A stretch of 64,000 nt of DNA, taken from Afipia sp. GAS231 (GTDB lineage: Bacteria > Pseudomonadota > Alphaproteobacteria > Rhizobiales > Xanthobacteraceae). Where the stretch lies: contig NZ_LT629703.1 in the NCBI RefSeq assembly GCF_900103365.1, positions 2,108,001 to 2,172,000 of the forward strand. The letters run 5' to 3'. The stretch's first letter is position 1. Every line of letters starts with the position of its first letter. The notes below the pieces were generated by a model, which was given only the letters and a program-made list of their open reading frames with translations, was not told the DNA's origin and ran no database searches. Of the stretch, positions 33,641 to 44,289 are shown in pieces. Both the position numbers and the translations under genes were made by a program.

Positions 33641-34015
33641 TTAATCGCCACCCCCGCCGCCATCTCCACCACCGCCGCCGCTGTCCCCGCCGCCGCCTCC
33701 GCTGTCGGAACCGCTCCAGTCTCCAGAGGCGCCCGAACTATCCGATGAGGAGTTGCTGCTGAACCATGAGGCGACGTTCCAGCCATCGCCGCCGTAGCCA
33801 CCGGTATAGGTCCCACCGGTGTCCGCGCTATCGCCGGACGCGCCCTGCCGACGGGCACTGCGGTTTTCTGCCCGGTTCATCAGCCAGTAGCAAACCAGCG
33901 ATGTGCCGCCGACTGCCGCCAAAAATGCCGCTATTCCGCCGGTCATGACACCCTCTGGTTCGCCCCCGGACCCGGATCCCGCTGGACGGCCCGATTTCCT
34001 CCCATTGGTCGCCAA
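33641..34015 (-). CDS. Small membrane protein with Gly/Ser/Asp-rich tail
   Basis: The 124-residue protein has one hydrophobic helix (MTGGIAAFLAAVGGTSLVCYWLMN, about residues 24-47) after a polar Gly-rich lead. A tail of Ser/Gly/Asp follows, ending in GGGGG runs (SGGGGGDSGGGGGDGGGGGD). Low-complexity tails of this kind often sit at the C-terminus of TPM-domain or other envelope proteins, but no domain is seen here. Function unknown; codon use is normal for the region. Confidence 0.6.
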   Translation of the reverse strand: MATNGRKSGRPAGSGSGGEPEGVMTGGIAAFLAAVGGTSLVCYWLMNRAENRSARRQGASGDSADTGGTYTGGYGGDGWNVASWFSSNSSSDSSGASGDWSGSDSGGGGGDSGGGGGDGGGGGD

Positions 34016-34118
34016 ATAAGGCTCAGCCGTTCATTGATCATTCAAGCGAAATGTGGAATTTTCGCCGGGACAGAACGCTTTAGGAACTGTCCTTTGCTCC
34101 CATGAGAAAGGTGAGGCC

Positions 34119-34418
34119 ATGAAGAAGACATTGATGGCGCTCGGTGCCGTCGCGGCGCTGGCTATTTCTGCCGTTGCGATGCCCGCTCCCGCCCAAGCGC
34201 AGCGTGGCGTGGCGGCAGGTGTCGCCGCCGGATTGATCGGTGGCGCCATTGTCGGTGGTGCGATCGCTTCGCAGAACGGCTATTACGGTGGTCCCGGCTA
34301 CTATGCGCCCGGTCCGGCTTACGTCGTCGAACCCGGCTACGGTGATTGCTACCTGCAGCGCCAGCGCTTCTGGGACGGCTATGGCTGGCGCGTTCGCAAC
34401 GTCAGGGTCTGCAACTAG
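34119..34418 (+). CDS. Exported glycine-zipper protein, first of two paralogs
   Basis: The 99-residue protein has a signal peptide (MKKTLMALGAVAALAISAVAMPAPAQA), then a glycine-zipper helix (GVAAGVAAGLIGGAIVGGAIAS). A Gly/Tyr/Pro linker follows and a conserved end CYLQRQRFWDGYGWRVRNVRVCN with two cysteines. Glycine zippers pack in membranes. The gene at 34643 has the same plan. A AAAGGTGAGG ribosome site precedes the start. Confidence 0.85.
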   Translation: MKKTLMALGAVAALAISAVAMPAPAQAQRGVAAGVAAGLIGGAIVGGAIASQNGYYGGPGYYAPGPAYVVEPGYGDCYLQRQRFWDGYGWRVRNVRVCN

Positions 34419-34448
34419 TCCCGTTCACCTTCATTAAATCTGATCCGT

Positions 34449-34482
34449 CGCCCCGGAAAACAGCCTGTTTTCCGGGGTGATT
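34449..34482 (+). terminator. Terminator between the two glycine-zipper genes
   Basis: CCCCGGAAAACAGCCTGTTT TCCGGGG is a perfect 12-bp stem 35 bases after the first gene's stop. The following bases (TGATTGTCATTT) are only moderately U-rich. It suggests the paralogs are separately transcribed. Confidence 0.8.
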
Positions 34483-34642
34483 GTCATTTGCGGCAGAAAA
34501 AAACCGCTTTTGCGGCCCAACAGCCTGATGCGTTTGAATTGAACCGGGTGCGCGACGGCTCATACGAACGACAGCGTGTTCCAAACCCAGGTGTTCCAAA
34601 CTCAGGTGCCGGCGAAGGCGCCACTCCAGGAGAGCCAAAGAT

Positions 34643-34915
34643 ATGAAGAAGACATTTGCTGCCTTGATCGCGGTTACGACACTTGCGGCTTCGCTCGCTG
34701 CGACGCCCGCAAGCGCGCAGCGTGGCGTCGGCGTTGGTATCGCAGCGGGCCTCCTCGGCGGCGCGATTGTCGGCGGCGCGATCGCTTCGAGCCGCCCGGC
34801 CTACGGTGGCCCGGTCTATGTGGAAGACGCGCCTTACCCGGCCTGCCGCATGGTCCGCGAGCGTTTCTGGGACGGTTACGGCTGGCGTTTCCGCCGCGTC
34901 GAGGTCTGCGACTGA
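34643..34915 (+). CDS. Exported glycine-zipper protein, second of two paralogs
   Basis: The 90-residue protein repeats the plan of the gene at 34119: signal peptide (MKKTFAALIAVTTLAASLAATPASA), glycine zipper (GVGVGIAAGLLGGAIVGGAIAS) and the end CRMVRERFWDGYGWRFRRVEVCD. The middle Tyr/Gly linker is shorter. The two cysteines are kept. The tandem pair probably arose by duplication. Function unknown; periplasmic or membrane-associated. Confidence 0.85.
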   Translation: MKKTFAALIAVTTLAASLAATPASAQRGVGVGIAAGLLGGAIVGGAIASSRPAYGGPVYVEDAPYPACRMVRERFWDGYGWRFRRVEVCD

Positions 34916-34955
34916 TCCAACCGACCGGCGCGTAACCTGCGCGCTTTGATTCCAA

Positions 34956-34990
34956 GCCCGGCCGATATTTCGGCCGGGCTTTTTCATTTC
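34956..34990 (+). terminator. Terminator after the second glycine-zipper gene
   Basis: AAGCCCGGCCGATATTTCGG CCGGGCTTTTTC is a GC-rich hairpin with a U-tract, 41 bases past the stop. Confidence 0.88.
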
Positions 34991-35068
34991 CTCAGGCTGA
35001 GGAGCACGCACTTGCGTGCGCCTCGAAGGCGGCGCTAACGCGCCTCCTCACCATGAGGAGCTGGAGCA

Positions 35069-36316
35069 TCAACGCGCGGCGCTCATCGATTGCAGCACCG
35101 CTTCGCTGGGCCAGCAGTCGACCTTGAGGCCGGCGGACTTCTGATAGGCGCCGAGCGCCGCGCGGGTCTGCATGCCCGCCTTGCCGTCGAGCTTGTCCTT
35201 GTAGAGTCCGATCCGCGTTAGATGGCGCTGCATCGCCTCGACGTCCTTGGTGCGCAATTGCGTCGATGCCGACCATGGTGTCGCGAACGGCAGCGGACTT
35301 CCCATGAAGTCGCTGAGATGGCCGACGAACAGCACATACAGATCGGAAAAATTATACTCCTTGATGACGAAGTAGTTCTTCGTCGTCAGGAACGCCGGAC
35401 CGTAAACGCCCTCGGGCTGTAGCAACGAGGCCGGCTGCGCCTGTTCGGCCGCATTCAGCTTCGCGCCGCGCACCGGCACAAAGCCTGCGCGCAGCCACTC
35501 GCCGATCGGCTTCGTCACCTCGGGCACGCCCGTCGTGCAGTCGACATTTCCGGGCGCCCGCACTTCGTAAGCCCAGCGCACGCCCGGCTGCCAACCCTTG
35601 TTGACGAGTTGCTGGGCGGCGGAAGCCAGCGCGTCCGGCACCGAATGCCAGATGTCGACGCGGCCGTCGCCGTCGAGATCGACGCCGTGCTTGTAATATT
35701 CGGACGGCAGGAATTGCGTGTAGCCGGTGGCGCCGGCCCAGGACGAGCGGAACTCCTTGCGCGTCACCGCGCCCTCGCCCAAAATTTTCAGCGCCAGGAT
35801 GAATTCGGCGCGATATTGATCCTTGCGGCGGCCGACATAGGCCTGCGTCGCGACCACGCGCAACGTATCATACGGCAGAGCGTAACGGCCGTAGTCGGTC
35901 TCGCGTCCCCAGATCGCAAGCACGACGCTGGCGGGAACGCCGAAACGTTGTTCGATTCCGTCGAGCGCCGCGCGATGCTTCGCCATCAGCTTCTGGCCTT
36001 CGGTGGCGAGCCGCGCGATCGAAGCTTCCTTGATGTAATCCGCCGGCACCTGCACGAACTCGGCCTGCGACGGCGCACCGGTCGCGGGCCGTCCCGGCAG
36101 GATCAGGTCGGGCAGTTTGTAATCCGGCTCCAGCCCGCGGGTCTGCAAATCAAAGGTCTCACGCGAGACGCCGGCCGCCTGCGCCTCGGGCCACAGCGAA
36201 GCGATGAACTGGGTGAAGCCGGCGTCGGCGGCGCAAGCGGGCGAGTGCAGCGTCAGCGCCACAAGCAGCACGCCAACGGCAATCAAGCGGCATTGCACCC
36301 GCAACGATCTGCTCAC
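35069..36316 (-). CDS. Lytic murein transglycosylase (MltB-type) with peptidoglycan-binding domain
   Basis: The 415-residue exported enzyme has a signal peptide (first ~29 residues, ending SPACAA). Its SLT_2 catalytic domain has FDLQTRGLEPDYKLPDL and the catalytic Glu in VVLAIWGRETDYGRY, then SWAGATGYTQFLPSEYYKHGVDLDGDGRVDIW. A C-terminal PG_binding_1 domain follows (HLTRIGLYKDKLDGKAGMQTRAALGAYQKSAGLKVDCWPSE, read in parts). It cuts glycan strands in the periplasm. Standalone gene; family-typical length. Confidence 0.94.
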   Translation of the reverse strand: MSRSLRVQCRLIAVGVLLVALTLHSPACAADAGFTQFIASLWPEAQAAGVSRETFDLQTRGLEPDYKLPDLILPGRPATGAPSQAEFVQVPADYIKEASIARLATEGQKLMAKHRAALDGIEQRFGVPASVVLAIWGRETDYGRYALPYDTLRVVATQAYVGRRKDQYRAEFILALKILGEGAVTRKEFRSSWAGATGYTQFLPSEYYKHGVDLDGDGRVDIWHSVPDALASAAQQLVNKGWQPGVRWAYEVRAPGNVDCTTGVPEVTKPIGEWLRAGFVPVRGAKLNAAEQAQPASLLQPEGVYGPAFLTTKNYFVIKEYNFSDLYVLFVGHLSDFMGSPLPFATPWSASTQLRTKDVEAMQRHLTRIGLYKDKLDGKAGMQTRAALGAYQKSAGLKVDCWPSEAVLQSMSAAR

Positions 36317-36394
36317 GTGTCGATATCGAAAAACGCCATGGTCAATCCTATCATGACCATCCCTCGCTGTGAACTCGGACAGTAGAACCCGCGA

Positions 36395-36979
36395 TCAGTG
36401 CGCGCCCTGCTGCTTCGCCGCCTCGATCGCGCCGTTGGAGAGCTTGTCGACATAGGCGATGCCGACGGCCGACAGAATGAACACGGTGTGGATGATGGTC
36501 TGCCACATCACGCCGGTTTCGGTATAGCCGGTCTTTCCCGACGCCAGCCCGCCGGCTTCGATGAACGTGCGCAACAGGTGGATCGAGGAAATGCCGATGA
36601 TCGCCATCGCCAGCTTGATCTTCAGCACGCTGGCATTGACGTGGCTGAGCCACTCGGGTTCGTCGGGATGACCCTGCAGATTGAGGCGGGAGACGAAGGT
36701 CTCGTAACCGCCGACGATCACCATCACCAGGAGGTTCGAGATCATGACGACGTCGATCAGGCCGAGCACCGCCAGCATGATCTGCTGCTCGCTGAAATCG
36801 AAGGAGTGCGCGAACAGGTGCCAAAGCTCCTTCACGAACAGCACGACGTAAATGCCCTGGGCCACGATCAAGCCGATATACAGCGGCAATTGCAGCCAGC
36901 GCGAGCCGAAGATCAGCATCGGCACGGGACGCAGCGATCTGCCCTTCGGCGCAAGGGCGGCTTCGGTATTGAGGGTCAT
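36395..36979 (-). CDS. UPF0114 (YqhA/TIGR00645) family membrane protein
   Basis: The 194-residue inner-membrane protein has four predicted helices: [72 protein letters not shown] and [19 protein letters not shown]. The motif [21 protein letters not shown] is the family signature. Function is not established. Separate promoter likely; the next gene upstream is ettA, 256 bases away behind a repeat. Confidence 0.92.
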   Translation of the reverse strand: MTLNTEAALAPKGRSLRPVPMLIFGSRWLQLPLYIGLIVAQGIYVVLFVKELWHLFAHSFDFSEQQIMLAVLGLIDVVMISNLLVMVIVGGYETFVSRLNLQGHPDEPEWLSHVNASVLKIKLAMAIIGISSIHLLRTFIEAGGLASGKTGYTETGVMWQTIIHTVFILSAVGIAYVDKLSNGAIEAAKQQGAH

Positions 36980-37092
36980 GTTTGTCGGCTCGCGGGAGGA
37001 TGAGAACGGCGGGAAGTGCCGTATCTAACGCCTCTCGCCGCGACGTGAAGTGACAGTTGGCCGCACCGGCCCGCGGCAAAATTGCCGCAGTC

Positions 37093-37190
37093 TCCCCGTC
37101 ATTGCGAGCGCAGCGAAGCAATCCATCGCGCCGCGTAAAGAAAGAATGGATTGCTTCGTCGCTTCGCTCCTCGCAATGACGAGAGGGACA
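37093..37190. repeat. Palindromic intergenic repeat (GTCATTGCGAGCG family)
   Basis: CCGTCATTGCGAGCGCAGCG opens and CGCTCCTCGCAATGACGAG closes the element, with GAAGCAATCCATCG and GAATGGATTGCTTCG as inner arms. This is a classic widespread intergenic repeat of Bradyrhizobium-like genomes. It lies between ettA and the UPF0114 gene. Confidence 0.88.
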
Positions 37191-37235
37191 CAATCCACTC
37201 GTCGCGCAGCCGCCCATGTACCCGCGGTCCTGCTG

Positions 37236-38885
<1,650 letters not shown>

Positions 38886-39138
38886 CGCGATCCCTTGAAA
38901 CCAGAGGATTTATGGAAATTTGCTGCCGCTGATGTAGCGGCGCGGGCCCCAAAGGGCAACCGCGGGAACCCGTTTTCGATCTGTTCACCACGGATGAATA
39001 CGGGATCGACACCATGTGTGCGTCAGATCACGCCAATTGAAACTAACTTTTAATAAATCGGGCGAAAACTGGTTTTCAGGCCGTCTAACAGGGCATCAAG
39101 GGCGGCAAAAGCCGCCGATGAAAACAAAGGCTCGCGTC

Positions 39139-39333
39139 ATGGCTACGATCACTTCGGCATCTATTTCGACCCCCGCGCACCGCAGCGACGGACTTGCGAA
39201 GCCGTTGGCTGAACTCTGCGCCTTCTGGCGCAAGTTCGTGGAGCGGGCGTTCAACCCCTATCGGCCGGAACTGCATTATATGCGCGGCCCCGGCCCGGCC
39301 TGGCGCGCCAAGCACCTCGCCCGCTCGAACTGA
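39139..39333 (+). CDS. Small hypothetical protein
   Basis: The 64-residue protein is counted from ATG 39139 (a frame start at 39118, MKTKARV, is possible; AAAGG precedes 39139). It has a central helix KPLAELCAFWRKFVERAFNP and the end YRPELHYMRGPGPAWRAKHLARSN. There is no signal peptide. It resembles small basic proteins annotated as hypothetical in Bradyrhizobium. A short GGGCGGCAAAAGCCGCC hairpin lies at 39099-39115 just upstream. Confidence 0.6.
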   Translation: MATITSASISTPAHRSDGLAKPLAELCAFWRKFVERAFNPYRPELHYMRGPGPAWRAKHLARSN

Positions 39334-39459
39334 CCTCCCCGGATATTCCGGGCTGCTCTGTATTTAAGTCCGCTTGCGCGCCTCCCGATTGCGCGCAACC
39401 ATGGCGATCCTCCCCGACGGCCATTTCCGCCGTCATTCTTGCCATGAACGGACCTCCCC

Positions 39460-40419
39460 ATGACGCGGCTGCGCTGTGCAATTCTCGACGACTACCTCAA
39501 TGTTTCCCGGACGGTCGCGGACTGGTCAGGGGTAGCCGACCGCGTCGACGTCACCGTCTTCAACCAGCCTTTCGCGACCGCCGAGGCCGCCGCCAGCGCG
39601 CTGAGGGATTTTGAGATCATCTGCGCGATGCGTGAGCGCACGCCGTTTCCGCGGACGCTGTTTGCGGCTTTGCCGAACCTGAAGCTGCTGATCACCTCGG
39701 GCATGCGCAATGCCGCGATCGATATGGAAGCCGCCAAGGACCACAAGGTGGTGCTGTGCGGCACGCAATGGGCCCGCGATCCGACCGCGCCCCTGACCAT
39801 GGGCCTGATCCTGGAACTGACCCGCAATATCGGCCGCGAGAACGCCCGCATGCATGCCGGAGAACCCCTGCAGAAATTCGTCGGCATGGAAATCGAGGGC
39901 CGGACCTTGGGCGTCATCGGCCTCGGCAAGCTCGGCACCAAGGTATCGAAGCTCGCCCAGGCGTTCGGCATGAACGTGATCGCCTGGAGCCCCAACCTGA
40001 CGCCGGAGAAGTGCAAGGAGGCCGGCGTTACCTACGCCACCAAGGAGGAACTGTTCTCGACCGCCGACATCATCACCATCCACGTCGTGCTGAGCCAGCG
40101 CTCGCGCGGACTGGTCGGGGCGGCCGACCTCGCACGCATGAAGCCGACCGCCTATCTCGTCAACACCGCGCGCGGGCCGATCGTCGACGAAGGCGCACTG
40201 CTGGATGCACTGGTCCAGAAGAAGATCGCCGGGGCCGGCATCGACGTGTTCTCGGTCGAGCCGCTGCCGGTCGATCATCCGTTCCGCAAGGTCGACAATC
40301 TCGTGCTGACACCGCATCTCGGCTACGTCACCGAGGACAGTTTTCGCAACCACTACACCCAGATGGTCGAGGGCGTCGACGCCTGGTTCAGGGGCGAAAC
40401 GCCGCGCCGGCTGGCATAA
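39460..40419 (+). CDS. D-2-hydroxyacid dehydrogenase family protein
   Basis: The 319-residue NAD-dependent enzyme of the D-isomer family has the cofactor motif GVIGLGKLGTKVSKLAQAFGM (about residues 150-170). Catalytic residues appear as Arg in NTARGPIVDEGAL, Glu in DVFSVEPLPVDHPF and His in VLTPHLGYVTED. The residue after the second beta strand is Ser (AWSPNL) rather than Asp, which can allow NADP. It interconverts a 2-hydroxy and a 2-oxo acid; it is a diverged paralog, not SerA itself. Confidence 0.9.
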   Translation: MTRLRCAILDDYLNVSRTVADWSGVADRVDVTVFNQPFATAEAAASALRDFEIICAMRERTPFPRTLFAALPNLKLLITSGMRNAAIDMEAAKDHKVVLCGTQWARDPTAPLTMGLILELTRNIGRENARMHAGEPLQKFVGMEIEGRTLGVIGLGKLGTKVSKLAQAFGMNVIAWSPNLTPEKCKEAGVTYATKEELFSTADIITIHVVLSQRSRGLVGAADLARMKPTAYLVNTARGPIVDEGALLDALVQKKIAGAGIDVFSVEPLPVDHPFRKVDNLVLTPHLGYVTEDSFRNHYTQMVEGVDAWFRGETPRRLA

Positions 40420-40427
40420 ACGAAATC

Positions 40428-40452
40428 GCCCTCCTGCGCGGAGCAGGAGGGC
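40428..40452. terminator. Bidirectional stem-loop between convergent genes
   Basis: GCCCTCCTGCGCGGAGCAGG AGGGC forms a 10-bp stem between the dehydrogenase stop and the L,D-transpeptidase stop. No strong U-tract on either side. Confidence 0.6.
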
Positions 40453-40476
40453 GAGCGTCTCGCAGATAATTCAGAT

Positions 40477-41703
40477 TTAGCGAACCGTGACCGGCGCGGG
40501 CAGCGGCGGCACGACGGTCGGCTGCGTGCCGGGAATGGGTGCGAGCTGGGCCTGCGCCGGCGCGGGGCCACCGGGCGGCGGCGCGGCCGAAGCGGTCGCG
40601 GTTCCCGGCGGCGGGCCGCCGGGCATCACCACCACGCGGGTGCCGACCTTGGTGCGCTCGAACAGATCGGACACGTCGTCGTTCAGCATGCCGATACAGC
40701 CGGACGAGACGAACTTGCCGATCGTCGAGGGCTGGTTGGTGCCGTGAATGCGGTAGACGGTCGATCCCAGATACATCGCGCGCGCGCCGAGCGGATTGCC
40801 GGGGCCGCCCGCCATAAAGCGCGGCAGGTAGGGTTGGCGCTCGATCATTTCGGTCGGCGGATGCCAATCCGGCCACTCCGCCTTGCGGCTGATCTTCTGC
40901 ACACCGGTCCAGGTAAAGCCATCGCGGCCGACGCGAACGCCGTAGCGGATCGCGCGTCCGCCGCCGAGCACGTAATAGAGGTAGGTGTTGGGCGTATCGA
41001 CGACGATGGTGCCAGCGGGCTCCTTGGTCGGGAACGCGACTTCCTGGCGACGCAGGTTAGGCGGCAGTTGCGCGGGCGCGGCGTCCGGCTGCTCTTCCGG
41101 CGGCAGCGCCGACAGTTGCACCGGCCGGCCGTCGGCTCCGACGGGGGCCTGTTGCTGGACCGATCCGGTCGCGCCGGGCGCAGCACCGACGGCCTCGGGC
41201 GGTCGCAGACCTGCACGGTCGTCGTTCGGATAAACGATGCCCGCACCGGGAATTCGGCTGTCGCCGCGATCGGAATAGACCGGCTGCTGTGAAGGAGGAC
41301 CCCGGTCGCCATAGATCACCGGCGGTGGGCCTGCCGGGCGGCCATAACGGGGATCGTCGGGCGACATCACAGGACCGGTCGGCATCGGCGGGCCACGATC
41401 GGAATAGATCGGCGCGGGGCGGCCATAACGCGGATCGGCCGGCGACATCACCGGACCGGGCGGCGGCAGCGCGGTCGAACTCTGCGCGTTCGGTGACTCG
41501 TCATCCTCCAAAGCATCGAAATCGGGCGCGCCGGGGCCACGGCGTTCATCGACCGCATAGCCACCGGGCACATAGGGTCCCGGAGCCGCCGAATAGACCG
41601 CGCCCGGAGGCGTCGGATAGGCCTGCTGCGCCTGGGCAAGCGAGGTTCCCGCCGCGCCCGCGGCAACGGCAGCACAAATCGTCAGAATGCGGTTAATCAT
41701 CAT
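40477..41703 (-). CDS. L,D-transpeptidase (YkuD) with Pro-rich repeat region, exported
   Basis: The product has about 408 residues from the ATG pair at 41700-41703; the signal peptide is MMINRILTICAAVAAGAAGTSLAQA. Residues 30-200 are Pro/Gly-rich, with near-repeats of GPVMSPxDPRYGRPA and YSDRG. The YkuD domain has RYGVRVGRDGFTWTG and KAEWPDWHPP. The active site is HGTNQPSTIGKFVSSGCIGM, with the catalytic Cys; the usual Arg after Ile is Gly. It forms 3-3 cross-links in peptidoglycan or attaches proteins to it. A longer frame from 41769 is unlikely. Confidence 0.92.
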   Translation of the reverse strand: MMINRILTICAAVAAGAAGTSLAQAQQAYPTPPGAVYSAAPGPYVPGGYAVDERRGPGAPDFDALEDDESPNAQSSTALPPPGPVMSPADPRYGRPAPIYSDRGPPMPTGPVMSPDDPRYGRPAGPPPVIYGDRGPPSQQPVYSDRGDSRIPGAGIVYPNDDRAGLRPPEAVGAAPGATGSVQQQAPVGADGRPVQLSALPPEEQPDAAPAQLPPNLRRQEVAFPTKEPAGTIVVDTPNTYLYYVLGGGRAIRYGVRVGRDGFTWTGVQKISRKAEWPDWHPPTEMIERQPYLPRFMAGGPGNPLGARAMYLGSTVYRIHGTNQPSTIGKFVSSGCIGMLNDDVSDLFERTKVGTRVVVMPGGPPPGTATASAAPPPGGPAPAQAQLAPIPGTQPTVVPPLPAPVTVR

Positions 41704-42039
41704 CGCTTTTGTATAGACCCCAAGCCACACCGGACCGTTAACGGCAGATGGCCGAAGATAGCGGCGCATTCAAGACAAACCAGCGAAATTCGGCCCAAAC
41801 GGACATTTGTGATAGCCCGTAAATCTGCGGCAAAGATGCCTCAGCGCTCCGAAAATCGCCATTCAGCGGCCTGCGGACACAGTCAGATGCCAATGTTATA
41901 ACAAACAGATTCGAGGCGTTGAGATACTCTCGAATCGGCCTGATTCGTGGCGACGAAGCCGGGCCCTCTCAGTGGTCACCGCGTTCCCTTTGGCGTCAAC
42001 AGCCCTGCAGCCTCCTGGCAAGGTGGGAAACTCGCGTCC

Positions 42040-42813
42040 ATGCTCCCCGGTTTTCGCTTTCTGTTTGCCGCCATCGTTCTCTCGATGTCGATTCTGATCT
42101 TCGGGCTTGGCGCGGCGGCACTGCTACGTTCCGCGCATGAGGAATTTGCCAACCTGCCGTCGCGGCGGGCGCCGGCGGAACCCGTTTTCACCCGCCAGAA
42201 CGAACCGTCGATGCCGACACTGGCCCTGCTCCGGTTCGATCCGCCGGTTGCGGACAACAAGCCGCCGGAGAATGCACCGGCGGCTGCGGCTTCCGAAACC
42301 ATGACGCCGGCTGAACCGGCCGCGGAGGCCAAGTCGGCCGAGCCGGAGAAACTCGCCGCATTGAAACCGGAAGAGCCGATGCCGGCCGCTGCGGCGACGC
42401 CGGAAGTGGCTGTTGTGGACACAACGGCGACGCCGCCGGTCACATCCGCGGAGACCGCAACGCCGATCGCCAGCGAGGACGTCAAGGTAGCCGCGATGGC
42501 GGACACGCCAGAGCCTGCGGCGGCCGCGGCGCCGGCGACCGATGGGCAGTCGCTGGAAGGCAACGCCGCCGCCACGAAAATCGCCACGCTGGGTGGGCCC
42601 GCCATCATCATCGAGGAAAAGACTGCAGCGACGACGACCGAGGCCAAACCGGACCGCAGCGCCGTCCGAAAGCGGAGCGCACACCGCGCCCGGGAGCGGC
42701 GACGCATCGCGGCGCGGCGTGCCCGGCTGGCGGCGCAGCAGGCCGCGGCAGTGGCCGCTCAGCAGCAGGCCAATCCGTTCGGGCAAACCGCCACCGCGCG
42801 TACAGCGCGGTAG
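42040..42813 (+). CDS. Membrane-anchored Ala/Pro/Glu-rich protein
   Basis: I favour the ATG at 42040 (AAGGTGG upstream), giving about 257 residues; the open frame begins with GTG at 41947. A signal anchor (FRFLFAAIVLSMSILIFGLGAAALL) is followed by about 150 residues of Ala/Pro/Glu/Thr-rich sequence. The basic coiled end reads RSAHRARERRRIAARRARLA AQQAAAVAAQQQ. It has the shape of a periplasm-spanning linker protein. No family recognised. Confidence 0.65.
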   Translation: MLPGFRFLFAAIVLSMSILIFGLGAAALLRSAHEEFANLPSRRAPAEPVFTRQNEPSMPTLALLRFDPPVADNKPPENAPAAAASETMTPAEPAAEAKSAEPEKLAALKPEEPMPAAAATPEVAVVDTTATPPVTSAETATPIASEDVKVAAMADTPEPAAAAAPATDGQSLEGNAAATKIATLGGPAIIIEEKTAATTTEAKPDRSAVRKRSAHRARERRRIAARRARLAAQQAAAVAAQQQANPFGQTATARTAR

Positions 42814-42829
42814 CTATGCCGGACGTTTG

Positions 42830-43687
42830 CTAGGCCGGACCGGTCGCAATCGGCGGTCCGTCGGGCAGTCCCCATTCGGACCAGGATCCGTCGTAGAGCG
42901 CCGAGCCGCGTACGCCGAGACGATAGAGCGCGAGCGTCAGCACCAGCGCCGAGACGCCGGAGCCGCAGGTGGTGACGATCGGCTTGGTCATGTCGACACC
43001 GGCGCCCGCAAACGCCTTGCGCAACTCGTCGAGCGGCTTCATTGCGCCGGTCCTGGCGTCAAACAATTCGGCGTAAGGCACGTTGCGGCTGCCGGGGATG
43101 TGGCCTGAGCGGGAGTCCGGACGAGGCTCCGGGGCGGTGCCTTCGAAACGTCCGCGCGGGCGCGCATCTACCAGTTGCTCGGCGCGCGTGCCGATATTGG
43201 CAAGCACCTGCGCCTGGCTGCGAATGTAACTCGGGTCGAGCTTGGCCGTGAACTTTCCCGGCTTCGCCGTGACCCTGCCGGAATGGCTCGGGCGGCCTTC
43301 CTGAGTCCATTTCTTCAGGCCGCCATCCAGCACTCTTACGTTGGGATAACCGAACGACAGGAACATCCACCACGCCCGCGGCGCCGCAACCCAGCCGCCG
43401 GAATCGTAGGCGACCACGGTATCGCCAGTGGAAATGCCGAGGCCTGCAATGTCGCGCGCGAACTGCGCCGCATCGGGAAACATGTGCGGTCGCGGGTTCT
43501 TGTGATCCGAGATCGCATCGACGTCGAAGAACACCGCACCGGGGATATGCGCGGCGAGATAGTCGTCGACCGGCAGCGGCAGCACGCCGGGCAGCTTGAA
43601 CGACGCGTCGATCACCTTGACCTTGGGATCGTCGATACGCGCGGCGAGCCAGTCGGTGGAGACAAGCGGATCATCGGTGGTGGTCAT
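42830..43687 (-). CDS. sseA: 3-mercaptopyruvate sulfurtransferase
   Basis: The 285-residue protein has two rhodanese domains. The first has VKVIDASFKLP and HIPGAVFFDVDAISD; the second carries the active-site Cys241 in TTCGSGVSALVL, the CGSGV(T/S) loop that marks mercaptopyruvate rather than thiosulfate as donor. ATG 43687 follows GAAAGGATCC; the frame runs upstream to 43720 without a better start. It moves sulfur to thiols or cyanide in the cytoplasm. A second rhodanese gene follows the repeat on the same strand upstream. Confidence 0.92.
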   Translation of the reverse strand: MTTTDDPLVSTDWLAARIDDPKVKVIDASFKLPGVLPLPVDDYLAAHIPGAVFFDVDAISDHKNPRPHMFPDAAQFARDIAGLGISTGDTVVAYDSGGWVAAPRAWWMFLSFGYPNVRVLDGGLKKWTQEGRPSHSGRVTAKPGKFTAKLDPSYIRSQAQVLANIGTRAEQLVDARPRGRFEGTAPEPRPDSRSGHIPGSRNVPYAELFDARTGAMKPLDELRKAFAGAGVDMTKPIVTTCGSGVSALVLTLALYRLGVRGSALYDGSWSEWGLPDGPPIATGPA

Positions 43688-43707
43688 AGTGGATCCTTTC
43701 AGTTCGT

Positions 43708-43832
43708 CATGGCTGGGCATAGCCGTCCAAAGGACGGCGTCGCTTCCGCTCGCCTATGTCCCGGCCATCCACGTCTTGCTTCGCGAGCGGTGAAGACGTG
43801 GATGCCCGGGACAAGCCCGGGCATGACGGTAA
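43708..43832. repeat. Palindromic intergenic repeat (CGTCATGGC...GCATGACG family)
   Basis: TCGTCATGGCTGGGCATAGC opens, GACAAGCCCGGGCATGACGG closes, with CCATCCACGTCTT and AAGACGTGGATG as inner arms. It lies between two sulfurtransferase genes. A fragment of the family follows thiC at 20740. Confidence 0.78.
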
Positions 43833-43850
43833 TTATTACAGGCCGCACTG

Positions 43851-44267
43851 CTAGCCCTTCGGCTTCTTCGGTTCCCACTTCTCGATCGGACCGCCGGCGT
43901 CGCGCCAGGCGGCAAAACCGCCGCCCATATGCGCGACCGGCTTCAGGCCCATGTCCTTGGCGGTCTTGGCCGCCAGCGCCGAGCGCATGCCGCCGGCGCA
44001 GTGGAAGATGAATTTCTTGTCTTCCTGGAAGATCGGCTTGGCGTAGGGGCTCGCCGGGTCGATCCAGAATTCGAGCATGCCGCGGGTGCAGGAGAACGCG
44101 CCGGGGATCTTGCCGTCACGCTCGATCTCGCGGGGGTCGCGGATGTCGACGATCACGACGTCGGCGCTTTGCGCCGCCTTGATGGCCTCGGCGGCGCTGA
44201 CGGTCTCGATCTCGGCATTGGCTTCGTCGATCAGGGATTTGATGCCGCGGTGAATGGTCTGGGGCAT
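43851..44267 (-). CDS. Single-domain rhodanese-like sulfurtransferase
   Basis: The 138-residue protein has one rhodanese domain: DVVIVDIRDPREIERDGKIPGAFSCTRGMLEFW, then active-site Cys90 in FHCAGGMRSALAA and the end HMGGGFAAWRDAGGPIEKW. The loop CAGGMRS has the six-residue size for sulfur transfer. Cytosolic, no signal peptide. It is upstream of sseA on the same strand, so the pair may share a sulfur-handling role. Confidence 0.9.
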   Translation of the reverse strand: MPQTIHRGIKSLIDEANAEIETVSAAEAIKAAQSADVVIVDIRDPREIERDGKIPGAFSCTRGMLEFWIDPASPYAKPIFQEDKKFIFHCAGGMRSALAAKTAKDMGLKPVAHMGGGFAAWRDAGGPIEKWEPKKPKG

Positions 44268-44289
44268 GTTTCCACCTTTGTTGTTATTG

